A DNA stretch of 10,994 nt from Funneliformis mosseae (GCA_910592005.1 CAJVPP010003713.1:1-10994); one strand, 5' to 3'; counted from the first letter of the stretch, positions 1 through 7,626 are shown. Numbers and translations: made by a program. The notes: generated by a model not told the origin, from the sequence alone.

Positions 1-256
1 TATTTTCTGTTTTATTATATGTACCTAGTATTTTATAAATTTAATAAAGATCATGCAAAACTGCCGCACTAAAAAAATAAAAAAAAAATTCAAGTTCTTG
101 CAATAATTTGCAAAAAGAAATATTTGCAGATATTCTGCCATTTATGGATATGATCTATTTTAGGAAAGTTCACTGTTCATGGTTTATCTACAATTGACCT
201 TACAAATATAGGTTCTTTTAACATTATATAGGATTAAAGTTTGTTGATTTTTAGAA
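1..256. other. A+T-rich left flank, no gene seen
   Basis: This is A+T-rich sequence outside the transposon. It has short A-runs around 70-90 but no long reading frame, RNA gene or clear repeat. It ends at the TTA that precedes the left terminal inverted repeat. Confidence 0.6.
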
Positions 257-259
257 TTA
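257..259. other. Left target-site duplication TTA
   Basis: TTA lies immediately outside the left terminal inverted repeat and is repeated immediately outside the right one. Three base pairs is short enough to match by chance in A+T-rich DNA, but the position is exact. Confidence 0.65.
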
Positions 260-286
260 GGGCAGTGACAGATATTACGTAATATC
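260..286 (+). repeat. Left 27-bp terminal inverted repeat
   Basis: The repeat begins GGGCAGTGACA and is followed by the 16-bp palindrome GATATTACGTAATATC. All 27 bases match the reverse complement of 3203-3229, and the match breaks off immediately afterwards. This marks the transposase-binding end of the element. Confidence 0.93.
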
Positions 287-289
287 TTA

Positions 290-320
290 GGGGGTGAGGG
301 GTAATGGGGGTCCTTATGGG
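290..320 (+). other. Potential G-quadruplex inside the left end
   Basis: Four runs of G (290-294, 298-301, 306-310, 318-320) are separated by loops of 3, 4 and 7 bases, which satisfies the usual G3+/N1-7 rule. It lies just inside the left inverted repeat, on the strand opposite the transposase coding strand, so the transposase message would be C-rich here. Such a run is conspicuous in DNA this A+T rich. Folding is predicted only from the pattern. Confidence 0.6.
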
Positions 321-400
321 AGATCTTACGTTACATATAATATCAAGATCACGTGAGCAATATGATAATCATTATAACAGTGGCTTAGCAAAAATTATTA

Positions 401-431
401 AACGCGTATTTACAAACGCGCATTTATACAA
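401..431. repeat. Short direct repeat with CGCG
   Basis: AACGCGTATTTACAA (401-415) is followed at once by a near copy (415-431) containing AACGCGCATTTATACAA. The pair lies between the end of the transposase frame and the left terminal repeat. Intact CGCG sites stand out because CpG-containing codons elsewhere in the element appear to have been lost. It could be a subterminal transposase-binding site, but this is only a guess. Confidence 0.45.
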
Positions 432-454
432 ATCACATACACGCATATATACTT

Positions 455-922
455 TTATAATGAAATATTATTCCCATCTGAATTACAAGCCCTCAAGTAG
501 AACTCCATTTCACCATACGATCCTGTTTGTTGAGATGGAAGAAGAAAGAAATCATCGAAAGCTTGTTGTTTTTTAGGTCGTCTTTGGATAGTAGAATGCA
601 TTAATCACTTATGATTTGTCAAAAATATGAGAGTGGGGAAGTATTTTTGGCAAACAGAACAGCAAAGTCGTAAGTATGTCTTTTTTTCAATCGACATATA
701 ATGTGTATCATATCCTGGTATTTTCAAGAGATTGCCATATTGAAGAAGGTGAATAGGATTTGTAAACCGGCCATCTCTAGCTTTGATAATAGGTGGTAAG
801 AAGCCATTATGTAGGTGAAGAAAGTCCATAGCTTCCTTGGCTTTGGGTGATCTACAGTAACTGGTATTTGTGTATCGTTTAATATCAAGAGAGTAAGTGC
901 ACAAATTACAATGGGTTTTGAT
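455..922 (-). pseudogene. Transposase C-terminus with C2H2 zinc finger
   Basis: After two close stops (929-931 and 923-925, reading VP-stop-S-stop-IKTHC) the frame continues in phase. It reads through a Cys-bearing segment (CTYSLDIKRYTNTSYC), the stretch AMDFLHLHNGFLPP and NPIHLLQY to a zinc finger at 596-661: C-x2-C-x12-H-x4-H. A TGA at 605-607 falls inside the last x4 spacer, so the final His is only visible by reading past the stop. The tail then runs open to TAA 455-457 and includes QRRPKKQQAFDDFF. A zinc finger after the catalytic domain could bind the element's ends or a chromatin target; that role is inference. Confidence 0.75.
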
Positions 923-931
923 CTAAGACTA

Positions 932-1435
932 TGGTACAAAAGATTCAGAAAAGGTATGTGTTATTTTTTTGTCTGTATTTTTTGATTTTTTCTGTTCTTT
1001 TTTTCTCCATTTTAATTCTTCAACCTTTTCTTTTTCTGTTTCCTCTAATTGTATATGCTCAAATGGATTTGTGAGTATATCAACATAACGAGCATCAACC
1101 TTCTTTCTAAAAATTAAATCACAACACCAAATTTCACATAAAGCTTCTCCTACATAGCGAAAATTTTGAGCAGCCAATTCTGGATCTACAACTTTCTCTT
1201 GCGTATTCAAATGTGTACTATAATGGTCAATTGGTAAAGTAATACCAGCAAGTTTACTAGACAATGTTACTATACCTCTTTCAACTGGATTATATTTTGA
1301 TTGCCCTGAGGCATGTGTTCGCATATTTAAAAAATCTAAATCAAACTTTTTGAAAAGTTGGCAATAGGCCTTAATATTTTTTAAGTGTCTAGGATTCTCA
1401 TCTGGCTCTTCATCTACCAATAAGATCCATATCAG
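932..1435 (-). pseudogene. Transposase catalytic core, second half
   Basis: This segment is open for 168 codons between TGA 1436-1438 and TAG 929-931. It begins LIWILLVDEEPDENPRH, a beta strand with a likely second catalytic Asp (near 1413), then has THASGQSKYNPVERG with a likely catalytic Glu (near 1281). About 43 residues separate the two, within the range of DDE transposases. The part after that (LTNPFEHIQ, about 1065-1085, then EETEKEKVEELKWRKKEQKK) becomes a highly charged helix. The second Gly of the VDGG-type motif I remember appears as Glu here, one G-to-A change away. There is no start codon of its own; it is an internal piece of the 455-2750 pseudogene. Confidence 0.8.
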
Positions 1436-1573
1436 TCAAATTTTTTTATCCGTTTTTAATGTGCCTTCATATTGGGAATTTAAGGTAAGGCTTTTCAAAT
1501 ATTACATATGTATAAGTGAGGATGTTTCAAGAGACCAATGAGAATGTATAAAAATTGTTAACTATCCTGTTCA

Positions 1574-1921
1574 CAATTTATCATTAGATTCGTTTAGGTT
1601 TATCATCAAATACACTGACGGAATTAATTTTTGTCTGAACCCTACAGAAAAATCGTGATTTGCTATAGTTGTAGATTCATTAATGGATTGCAATGTATGG
1701 AATGTGCGACCTACTGCAGGCACTCCAAGACCAATTTTCATCTTATCATCTTGAGAGATGATAACTGAAACATCAGCAAAAGTGCTAGCAAATTGCTTTG
1801 CACATTTTACTGACGTGAGGCAATAGTGACTATCAGGATGTTCACATATTTCGGTACGTGAAATTCTGGCAATAGCAACCCATGCTGGATGGTGATGTGC
1901 TTTCGCAGCAATTGAATTTGC
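1574..1921 (-). pseudogene. Transposase catalytic core, first half
   Basis: This 116-codon stretch is open between stops at 1922 and 1571, and no reverse-strand ATG lies near its start. It begins ANSIAAKAHHHPAWVAIARI and contains the hydrophobic strand FADVSVIIS followed by QDDKMKIGLGVPAVGRT. That arrangement, a beta strand ending in acidic residues, is what the first catalytic Asp of an RNase H-fold transposase looks like. The segment ends SVYLMINLNESNDKL before the TGA at 1571. It is in the same frame as the pieces on both sides, which ties it to the same gene. Confidence 0.75.
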
Positions 1922-2194
1922 TTAATAAGGTATTAAGTAATTTTTTAAGGTAGTTCTCGTCATATAGATATCATATTTTTCTTCAAAATTTTTGCGTAAA
2001 TTTTCTATGATTCAGACTTTAACAGCTTCTTTTCATCATTTTGCATCTACTGATCCAAATTCTATGCAATCATGTATACGGTCATGCAAATCTGGATGCT
2101 TGAAGAGAAATGATGGCTTTTCAGGTTTATCATAATAGACAATTTCCTGATTTTTGATAAGTAGTTTTAGTTTTTTTTCTTTGCAATTTTGAGT
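1922..2194 (-). pseudogene. Transposase linker/DNA-binding region, stop-riddled
   Basis: After the frameshift near 2190 the frame resumes as CKEKKLKLLIKNQEIVYYDK. It continues through a His/Asp-rich stretch (HPDLHDRIHDCIEFG) and a basic stretch ending TTLKNYL before the catalytic core. Stops interrupt it at 2036-2038 and 2033-2035 (two TGA in a row), 2012-2014 (TGA) and 1922-1924 (TAA). The context suggests the double TGA replaced two consecutive Arg codons in a basic patch. The TTLKNYL region, just before the core, could be the remains of a helix-turn-helix. That role is inferred from its place, not from a recognised motif. Confidence 0.65.
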
Positions 2195-2750
2195 ATATGG
2201 CATTTCTTTTTAACTTGGTAATTTTATCTTTATTAGATTTAATTTCGTTCTGCAAGTTTTCTATTTTTTGATACATGTCATTATGAATCTGAGCATCACT
2301 GGTTATATTGTAAATTTGCTCAAATTCGTTAAGCTTTTTTTCAGCTGTTTTGACTGCATCAGCTGCTTTTTTTTGAGCTAATGCATTTGTAGAAATTTCT
2401 GGTAAGATATTTACTAAATGAATGGTAGAAAGTGAAGGACTTGGTTTTTCTATAGGTATCGTAAATACAGAACGCTTGTATCTCATTAATTGTATATCAT
2501 AAAGATTAAGCAGTGTAGCTATATAGTCTCAAATTATATCATCAATTTTTTCAGCACTCTCTTTCTTAATATTATTCTATTCATTTGTGGCTTCACAACA
2601 AACAGCAGCGTGATTGGAAGTATAATTACTTGTTTTTATCATAACACTATATACATAAGCATTTGTAAACTCTTGATACTTGTTATTTGGTGAATCATAT
2701 ATTGGTTTTTTATTAAACTTAGGACTAAAAAAAAATGTTTGCCTGCTCAT
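2195..2750 (-). pseudogene. Transposase N-terminal part with coiled coil
   Basis: This is the amino-terminal portion, upstream of the frameshift. It opens MSRQTFFFSPKFNKKPIYDS and carries two in-frame stops: TAG at 2577-2579 after TNE, and TGA at 2529-2531 before DYIATLLNLYD. An internal ATG at 2486 opens an uninterrupted stretch of about 97 codons reaching the frameshift near 2190; in the same frame that stretch stays open to 2130, but its last codons are out of phase. The part after residue 120 (ALAQKKAADAVKTAEKKLNE onward) is rich in Lys, Glu, Leu and Ile with heptad-like spacing and should form a coiled coil, plausibly for dimerisation. I choose 2750 rather than 2486 as the original start because the reading before 2486 is still protein-like and a stop (2760-2762) lies just upstream of the ATG at 2750. 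Confidence 0.75.
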
Positions 2751-3202
2751 TTTTAATCTTTAGGATAAAGTATTTGTGTGTTTGTGAATGCAAAATGTGA
2801 AACAGGTAGCCAAATGCAAAATAAATATTCTGTAACACGTTAAGGATGTGTTAAAAAACTCCCACAGCAAAAGGCATGATCATCATGGTATAACAACAAT
2901 GTAATTTCACGGAATCTTAGCCATCATATTTTCGATTTGATTTTAATAGAATTTTTGAATATTTTTTATTAAATTTAAATAGCTATTTAATTTAATTTAT
3001 TAATATTTTACTTTTTACAAGGTCTTAATCTTTAAACTTTTAATTTTAACTTTTAATATAGTTAATCAAAAACTAATTTTATTGTATAATTAATCAAAAT
3101 CTTTGACTCTGATAATAAAATGTCAGGATTACATGACTTGATAAATTTGCATGTGATCAGAATATCTTACCTGAAGGTGGGGGTAGGCGCTTATAATAAA
3201 AT
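2751..3202. other. Transposon 5' untranslated/promoter side, no clear signal
   Basis: This A+T-rich stretch lies between the transposase start and the right terminal repeat, so it should hold the former promoter. I see no distinctive TATA box that stands out from the background and no reading frame. It contains CATGATCATCATG near 2876, with an ATGATCAT palindrome, and a G-rich patch near the right end (3176-3190, GGTGGGGGTAGGCGC). That patch is on the same strand as the left-end G-rich run. Confidence 0.5.
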
Positions 3203-3229
3203 GATATTACGTAATATCTGTCACTGCCC
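3203..3229 (-). repeat. Right 27-bp terminal inverted repeat
   Basis: This is the exact reverse complement of 260-286 and ends CTGTCACTGCCC at the element boundary. It contains the same 16-bp palindrome as the left end. Confidence 0.93.
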
Positions 3230-3232
3230 TTA
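3230..3232. other. Right target-site duplication TTA
   Basis: TTA follows the right terminal inverted repeat and matches 257-259. Confidence 0.65.
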
Positions 3233-3399
3233 TGGGATTCAAAATTCTATATAAATATAATTTTGAGTAATTGTCTGATTGAGCTCACGTAATTAATTAT
3301 TTTCTTTAAATATTAATTTTTACGCATATTAATTAGATTTTAAAATTAATCTTTTTCTTAAAATTTTCCAAAATTCAAAAATTTAATAATACCTTTCTT

Positions 3400-3702
3400 A
3401 AACACTTCTCAAAGTTCTTCTCAAAAGAAAGCTGAACGTATGAAAACTTTTTGCATGTCTCAAAGAAATAAACTTCAAAAAGCTATTGAACTACAAGTTC
3501 AAACATAAGAAAAAAAAAGAAAAAGATTAATAATAGTAAAAAGACTCGCTCATATAATTTTCTAATCAATCTGATCATGAAGAATCATTAAGGCAATGAA
3601 TAAATATATTAGAAGCTGAAAACTTTTGATAAAAGAAGACATTTTTAGAACAGTAATTATTTTACAAAGATTTGTAAAAAGGTCGAGTATTAACTTCAGT
3701 TA
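3400..3702 (+). pseudogene. Possible decayed coding remnant, unknown function
   Basis: Pieces of protein-like sequence follow each other on the plus strand. The first has an Ser/Gln/Lys-rich stretch (SQSSSQKKAERMKTF, then RNKLQKAIELQVQT) ending at TAA 3506-3508. A run of stops, TAATAATAGTAA, sits near 3529-3540. Then comes NQSDHEESLRQ, a TGA, INILEAEN and, after a one-base shift, LLIKEDIFRTVIILQRFVK, closing at a TAG near 3700. Gln, Glu and Ser are more frequent than random A+T-rich DNA would encode, and the last part has coiled-coil spacing. No single open stretch exceeds about 41 codons, which chance alone can give here. I do not recognise a family. Confidence 0.28.
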
Positions 3703-4183
3703 GATGGTCTGAGTGGTGGTTGAAATATCTATTTTTACTTAAACTTTTTCTTAGAATTTTTCTTTGCTGATGGTTAGCTAGATTAGGCTAATAATTGTGA
3801 TTGAATTGTATATTTTATAGATCATTTTGTAAATAAAACTATATACTTAATAGCTTGATTACATTGATTTGATCTTCATCTATAATATACTTAATCTTTT
3901 TTTATATCAGAAAAGTTCATTGAAATCTAATATTTAAGAAATCTATCACAAAAAAATTGTTAAACACAAATCTAAAATTAACTTTTGATCAACTGATTAT
4001 ATTATTCAACTTTCCTTAATACATAAACTACATAAATATTGCAAGTAATTTCTTTTTTAAGAAAACAAACATTTTCATATTTCTTGATTCTCATACATAC
4101 ATTTTATCGAACTTTTAAAATTATGCAATTTATAAAAATTTCCTGAATTTTATACTAAATAAAAAAATGTTGATCAAAAATTA
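3703..4183. other. A+T-rich, nothing recognised
   Basis: No reading frame, RNA gene or clear repeat is seen. It runs up to the TA that borders element A. Confidence 0.5.
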
Positions 4184-4193
4184 AAGCTCTGAA

Positions 4194-4330
4194 TGATTCA
4201 GTTCAGTTCAGATTATTAATCTTAAAAATGCTAATCTAAATCTGAACTGAACCGCAGACTGGTAAAAATTTGAACTGAACCAGAATTTTCAGATTAATCC
4301 AAAATTATATAAGAAATCTGCAATTTATAT
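4194..4330. repeat. Element A left arm, CTGAACT/TTCAG motifs
   Basis: This arm has repeated TTCAG units (GATTCAGTTCAGTTCAGAT from 4195), then TCTGAACTGAACC near 4240, TTTGAACTGAACC near 4270 and CAGATTAATCC near 4290. Units occur in both orientations, so the arm can pair with itself as well as with the right arm. Confidence 0.7.
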
Positions 4331-4612
4331 GCGAAACTCTAGGAGAATCATAAAAAATTACGAATTTCTCTTTAAGGTTCGTAAAATTCGAAGAGAAGTC
4401 ACAAAAAATTGTGACTCTTCAAGAGTTTCGCAATAATTTTGCAAAATTCTAAGAGAAATCGCAAAAAATTGCAATTCTTCAAGGTTTTCGCAATTTTTTT
4501 GCGAAATTCAAAGAGAAATTGCAAAAAATTGCGATTCTCTAAGAATTTCACTAAATTTTTGCAATTCTCTTAGAGAATTCGCAAATTTTGTGATCTTCCA
4601 AGAGTTTCGCAT
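4331..4612. repeat. 60-bp tandem hairpin repeat in element A
   Basis: Four to five diverged units share the plan TTTCGCAA...GAGAA..GCAAAAAATTGC..TTCTCAAG. The AAAAAATT core recurs at 4352, 4403, 4463 and 4523, and a variant near 4583, so the spacing is 51 bases once and then 60. Each core is flanked by complementary arms. In the second unit (GTCACAA ... TTGTGAC) both arms differ from the neighbouring CGCAA/TTGCG form and still pair. Confidence 0.75.
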
Positions 4613-4615
4613 ATA

Positions 4616-4799
4616 ATCGAACTGAACTTTCAGATTAATCTGAAATTATCAGTTCAGTTCAGATTTTTTTTGATTCGGATTAGAATTATAATCTGAAAAA
4701 AATCTGAACTAAACTGAAAATTTTTAGATCAATTTTTATGCAATCTGAAACTGATCTGAACTGATCTGATCTGAAAAATCTTCAGATTAATCTGAACCG
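4616..4799. repeat. Element A right arm, CTGAACT/TTCAG motifs
   Basis: This arm contains CGAACTGAAC, CAGATTAATCTGAA (twice, near 4631 and 4782), CAGTTCAGTTCAGAT near 4649 and the run GATCTGAACTGATCTGATCTG near 4754. It mirrors the left arm in content and partly in reverse orientation. Confidence 0.7.
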
Positions 4800-4811
4800 T
4801 TCAGAGCTTTA

Positions 4812-5560
4812 TCAAAATATACTATGCAATTATTATATGATCATTTAATTTTGATAATATTAATCAACTACGTCAATTTTAAATTTCATAAATTTCTATG
4901 CAATGATCATTATCTAATGTGATCCAATAGATTTTTATTTATTTTTTCGTGAGAAAATAATTCTCATAGTCTTGAGAATTTTTCATAGCCACTTCTTTTG
5001 ATTATAAATATTTGTCTAAGAATTCCTTCTATTTCTTCAAAATTTTTCTTTTCTTTCAAAATTATAGTAAAATTTTAAACTTCTTAAAATATTTTTTAAT
5101 TTTATTATAGTTCGAGTAAATAAGAAAAAGTCTGCTTCTATTTATTAAAAAATGTTAGTTCATTAAAGAAAATATCATAGCGAAAGAGTTTTTTAAGGTA
5201 AGACAAGTGTACTTAAGAATACAACTAAATACAATGATTAAGACTATATAAAATATATCTCTTATGGGCTCATCTTGATAGATTGATATATATGACTTAT
5301 CTTTCATCTGAGGAGTATGACAATATGTTCAATCTCATTTAATATAATTGCAATATATTAATACTTTTACCTTCTTCCTTTTATTGTACTGTAAATTTTT
5401 AAAATATGAGTTTTTCCTGCTTAGAACTGATTATTACAGTCTCTATTGTTATGTATTGATATGTAGCCTTTCAGAACATCATTAGGTTTATTAAGATTAA
5501 GCCAACCTTTCAGTGAACTAATACTCACTGGTTAAAGATACCTAACTTCACATTTTTAAT
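4812..5560. other. A+T-rich, no supportable gene
   Basis: No gene is supportable here. A short open stretch near 5235-5332 (reading MTYLSSEEYDNMFNLI at its end) is within chance expectation for this composition. CCTTTCAG occurs twice (near 5467 and 5507) without a larger repeat around it. Confidence 0.45.
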
Positions 5561-5785
5561 ATGTGCCCTTCCTCTATTCAGATTACAGATTCTCATCAAG
5601 AAGTTCAAGAAACTTGTCAAGAAAATTTTACATTAAGAGAACAATTGTCGATCTTTTTAAATCAAAATGCTAAACTTTCTGCTAAATGAGAACGCTTAAA
5701 AAATGAACTAATTAATATTTCTTTTCTTAAAGAAGCATATAAAAAAGTTACTTATCTTTCGAGAAGTGAATCATCAAGAAAGTAA
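5561..5785 (+). pseudogene. Short coding-like remnant with one stop, unknown function
   Basis: The frame reads from ATG 5561 for 42 codons (MCPSSIQITDSHQEVQE at the start, then ENFTLREQLSIFLNQNAKLS). It meets TGA at 5687-5689 and continues in phase for 31 codons (ERLKNELINISFLKEAYKKV) to TAA 5783-5785. The content is rich in Gln, Glu, Ser and Leu with heptad-like spacing, suggesting a coiled coil, and is unlike the Lys/Asn/Ile/Phe mix that this A+T content gives by chance. The piece ENFTLRE resembles ENFLLKE, which can be read with a base shift in the 3400-3702 remnant. Two open stretches of this length are not statistically strong, and I do not recognise a family. It could be a broken single-exon gene, an exon of one, or chance. 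Confidence 0.33.
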
Positions 5786-6140
5786 AATTAAGATGTTAAT
5801 ATATTCCTGATTTTTTTATACTAGATTTTTACTTCTCTTTATTTTCTATTTTTCTTCATTTTATGTATCTCAAAATTTGTATTTTTAATTATTCAATAAA
5901 ATTTTACATATTGTTGTATTTTGCCTTTTTAAATATAAAGATGTTTAATATTATTTTAAAAGCTGCCAATCATGTTGTTGATACTTTCGCTTTCATTCTT
6001 ATTTCTCATTTTCTGAATAAATTAAAATAATAATTATTATCTCCTTTGCTGATATAATATTATTTGCTATATTATGTGATTAAACCTTTCTTAATTTTTA
6101 TAATCCAAAAATATTGATATAATTAACTATTACTTAATTT

Positions 6141-6160
6141 TTAATTAATTAATTAATTAA
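6141..6160. repeat. (TTAA)5 tract
   Basis: Five uninterrupted TTAA units form a self-complementary 20-base tract. Confidence 0.9.
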
Positions 6161-7317
6161 ATCTATTTATATAGATCCTTTAGCAGATTATCTTATCATC
6201 TGAGATATCCTAAACTAACCTTTCACTTTATTTATAGGTTAAATGATAAACCTTTTTCAAAAATTCTAATATTGCTTATGTTTTTATCCATAGGCTTAAC
6301 AATAATTCTTACTTTTTATTAAGATCAGTAGTAATCTAACCCAAAGCTCTTACTTTTTACTTAAACTTAGTGAAAACCTTATCTATAATTACTTAACCTA
6401 AAATAAAAATAAAAAAACTTTGTCCATTAATTTATAAGTCCAATAATTATATATAATAAAAAAAATAAAAATAAAAATAATGTTTCTTCAATTATCTCGC
6501 CATCCAGTAGTCTGATTAGAATAAAATATATGTTATTATGATTCTTAAGACTTAACGGTTCTAATGGTCAAAATTTTGTAAAATTCTGATTTATCAAAGT
6601 TAAAATAATGATGTCCATAACTTTAGTTTTAAATTTATGTCTATTATTTTTTTTATCCAATTAAGATTTAGCATTTGGTCAAGTGATTTTTAGTAAGCTT
6701 TGTGTAACTAAAATATTATACAAACTTTCATAAAGTCAGAAATAATAGGTACTATCTATTAAACCTTTGTGTAACTTTTATATAATTCCAATTCAACACT
6801 TCATCTCCTTTATCCTTTCTTTAAGCTTCTTTAATATTCTTCTCAGTTGCTCTTAATATCAAATTATATTTGCAACTTTTGTTATCATAAAATTCTTTAA
6901 CTTAGATTAGTCATATTATTAAGTCTTTACTTGAGATTATTAACTGCAATTTACTATAGTTAAGAAGTTAAAATTCACTTAACTCTTAACTTTACTAAAT
7001 TTACATGTTAAACTTAAACAAATTTATCAAGTATAAAGACTTGAAACACGAGATTATGAATAATTTAATTAAAGAATTCAGATGATAAACTCAGTTACAA
7101 ATAATATATAAGGATCACGTTAGACTATATGAAGATATAAAGAGACAGAAAGATATAATTTTGAATGATTCTTTTATTAATATTAAAACTCATATTTATA
7201 AGCGAATTACTTTAATTTGCAAAAGAGTTAATTTATAATATAAGCAAAAATCTATCTATTTATACAAAATTTCTCTAATTATTTACTATACTATCAACTA
7301 ACTAATTTAGTAAATAA

Positions 7318-7402
7318 AATATAAGTAAAATAAATATGCTAAAAATAATAAAAATATAAAATATAATAAAAATAATAAAAAAAATTAGAATATTAAAAAT
7401 AA
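7318..7402. repeat. A-rich low-complexity tract
   Basis: It is built from AAATA, AATAAAA and AAAAATAAT words with almost no G or C and has no regular unit. Confidence 0.7.
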
Positions 7403-7626
7403 GTATAATACTAAATATTCATAAACTTTGTTTAATTTGTAAAATTAGAATTATCATTAATGTTTGGAAAATTTGCAATATTACGTAGATTTTCTGTATT
7501 TTCATAATTCACAAAATTCTTAGTATTTTCAGAATTCTGAATTATAAGATCGTTATATTGTATCATTTACGTGACTTTATTATAATTAGTTAATTGTTAC
7601 GTTAACAATATTATAGAAATGTTATT

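Larger units (their letters stand above)
455..2750 (-). pseudogene. Full-length transposase pseudogene, 13 stops and one frameshift
   Basis: The frame starts at an ATG (2748-2750, reading MSRQTFFFSP) and ends at TAA 455-457, about 765 codons. In order it shows an N-terminal region, a charged coiled coil (about residues 124-187), a region resembling a DNA-binding and linker segment, an RNase H-like catalytic core, and a C-terminal C2H2 zinc finger. Candidate catalytic acids are Asp in SQDDK (near 1750), Asp in LVDEEPDENP (near 1413) and Glu in YNPVER (near 1281). In-frame stops begin at 2577, 2529, 2036, 2033, 2012, 1922, 1571, 1562, 1502, 1436, 929, 923 and 605. A frameshift lies near 2190. 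After the shift every piece stays in one single frame down to 455, which random A+T-rich DNA would not give. The product would have cut and joined the element's own ends. The family assignment rests on remembered fungal homologues. Confidence 0.85.
260..3229 (-). mobile_element. Decayed DNA transposon (TIR, DDE transposase, TTA target duplication)
   Basis: The element is 2,970 bp long. It is bounded by perfect 27-bp inverted repeats and flanked by TTA on both sides (257-259 and 3230-3232). Its transposase lies on the minus strand and fills most of the interior. The interior is visibly richer in G+C than the DNA outside, as expected of a former coding element inserted into A+T-rich DNA. A 3-bp TTA duplication is typical of PIF/Harbinger elements, but I could not place the transposase in a named superfamily from its motifs. 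The ends match each other exactly while the gene is full of stops, so the copy could no longer make its own enzyme. Its ends could in principle still be recognised by an enzyme made elsewhere. That it is fungal (Glomeromycotina-like) is inferred from remembered protein similarity. Confidence 0.88.
4184..4809. mobile_element. Element A: foldback/MITE-like element carrying 60-bp repeats
   Basis: The two ends are inverted copies. AAGCTCTGAA at 4184-4193 matches the complement of 4800-4809 at 10 of 10 bases, and the match continues over the next 8 bases (TGATTCAG against CGGTTCAG) with two differences. TA lies on both outer sides (4182-4183 and 4810-4811), the duplication left by many Tc1/mariner-type elements. 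Inside each end is an arm dense in CTGAACT, TTCAG and AGATTAATCT motifs. The centre is a 60-bp tandem hairpin array. There is no reading frame, so it would have depended on another element's transposase. A foldback or satellite structure not moved by a transposase is the alternative. Confidence 0.65.

Noticed and set aside
304..576. Plus-strand open frame of 90 codons
   Set aside because: It lies antisense to the transposase C-terminal tail and the subterminal region, begins inside the G-rich run, and has no protein-like features. It is a shadow of the minus-strand frame that ends at 455.
724..939. Second minus-strand frame overlapping the transposase
   Set aside because: It overlaps the zinc-finger part in another phase. 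The main frame continues in phase on both sides, so no frameshift into this one is needed.
2490..2693. Plus-strand 67-codon hydrophobic frame
   Set aside because: It is the antisense of the transposase N-terminal region, whose own frame reads as plausible protein to the ATG at 2750.
5460..5550. Possible tRNA-like stretch with repeated CCTTTCAG
   Set aside because: No cloverleaf, no T-loop consensus and no matching acceptor stem could be drawn.
6340..6360. CCAAAGCTCTTAC as a further copy of the element A/B end
   Set aside because: It lacks the TA border and the TGMA continuation, and no inverted partner lies nearby.
7005..7238. Plus-strand frame of 26 codons, two stops, then 49 codons
   Set aside because: In DNA this A+T rich, dozens of open stretches of this size are expected by chance, and the residue mix (Lys, Ile, Asn, Leu) is what the base composition alone gives.
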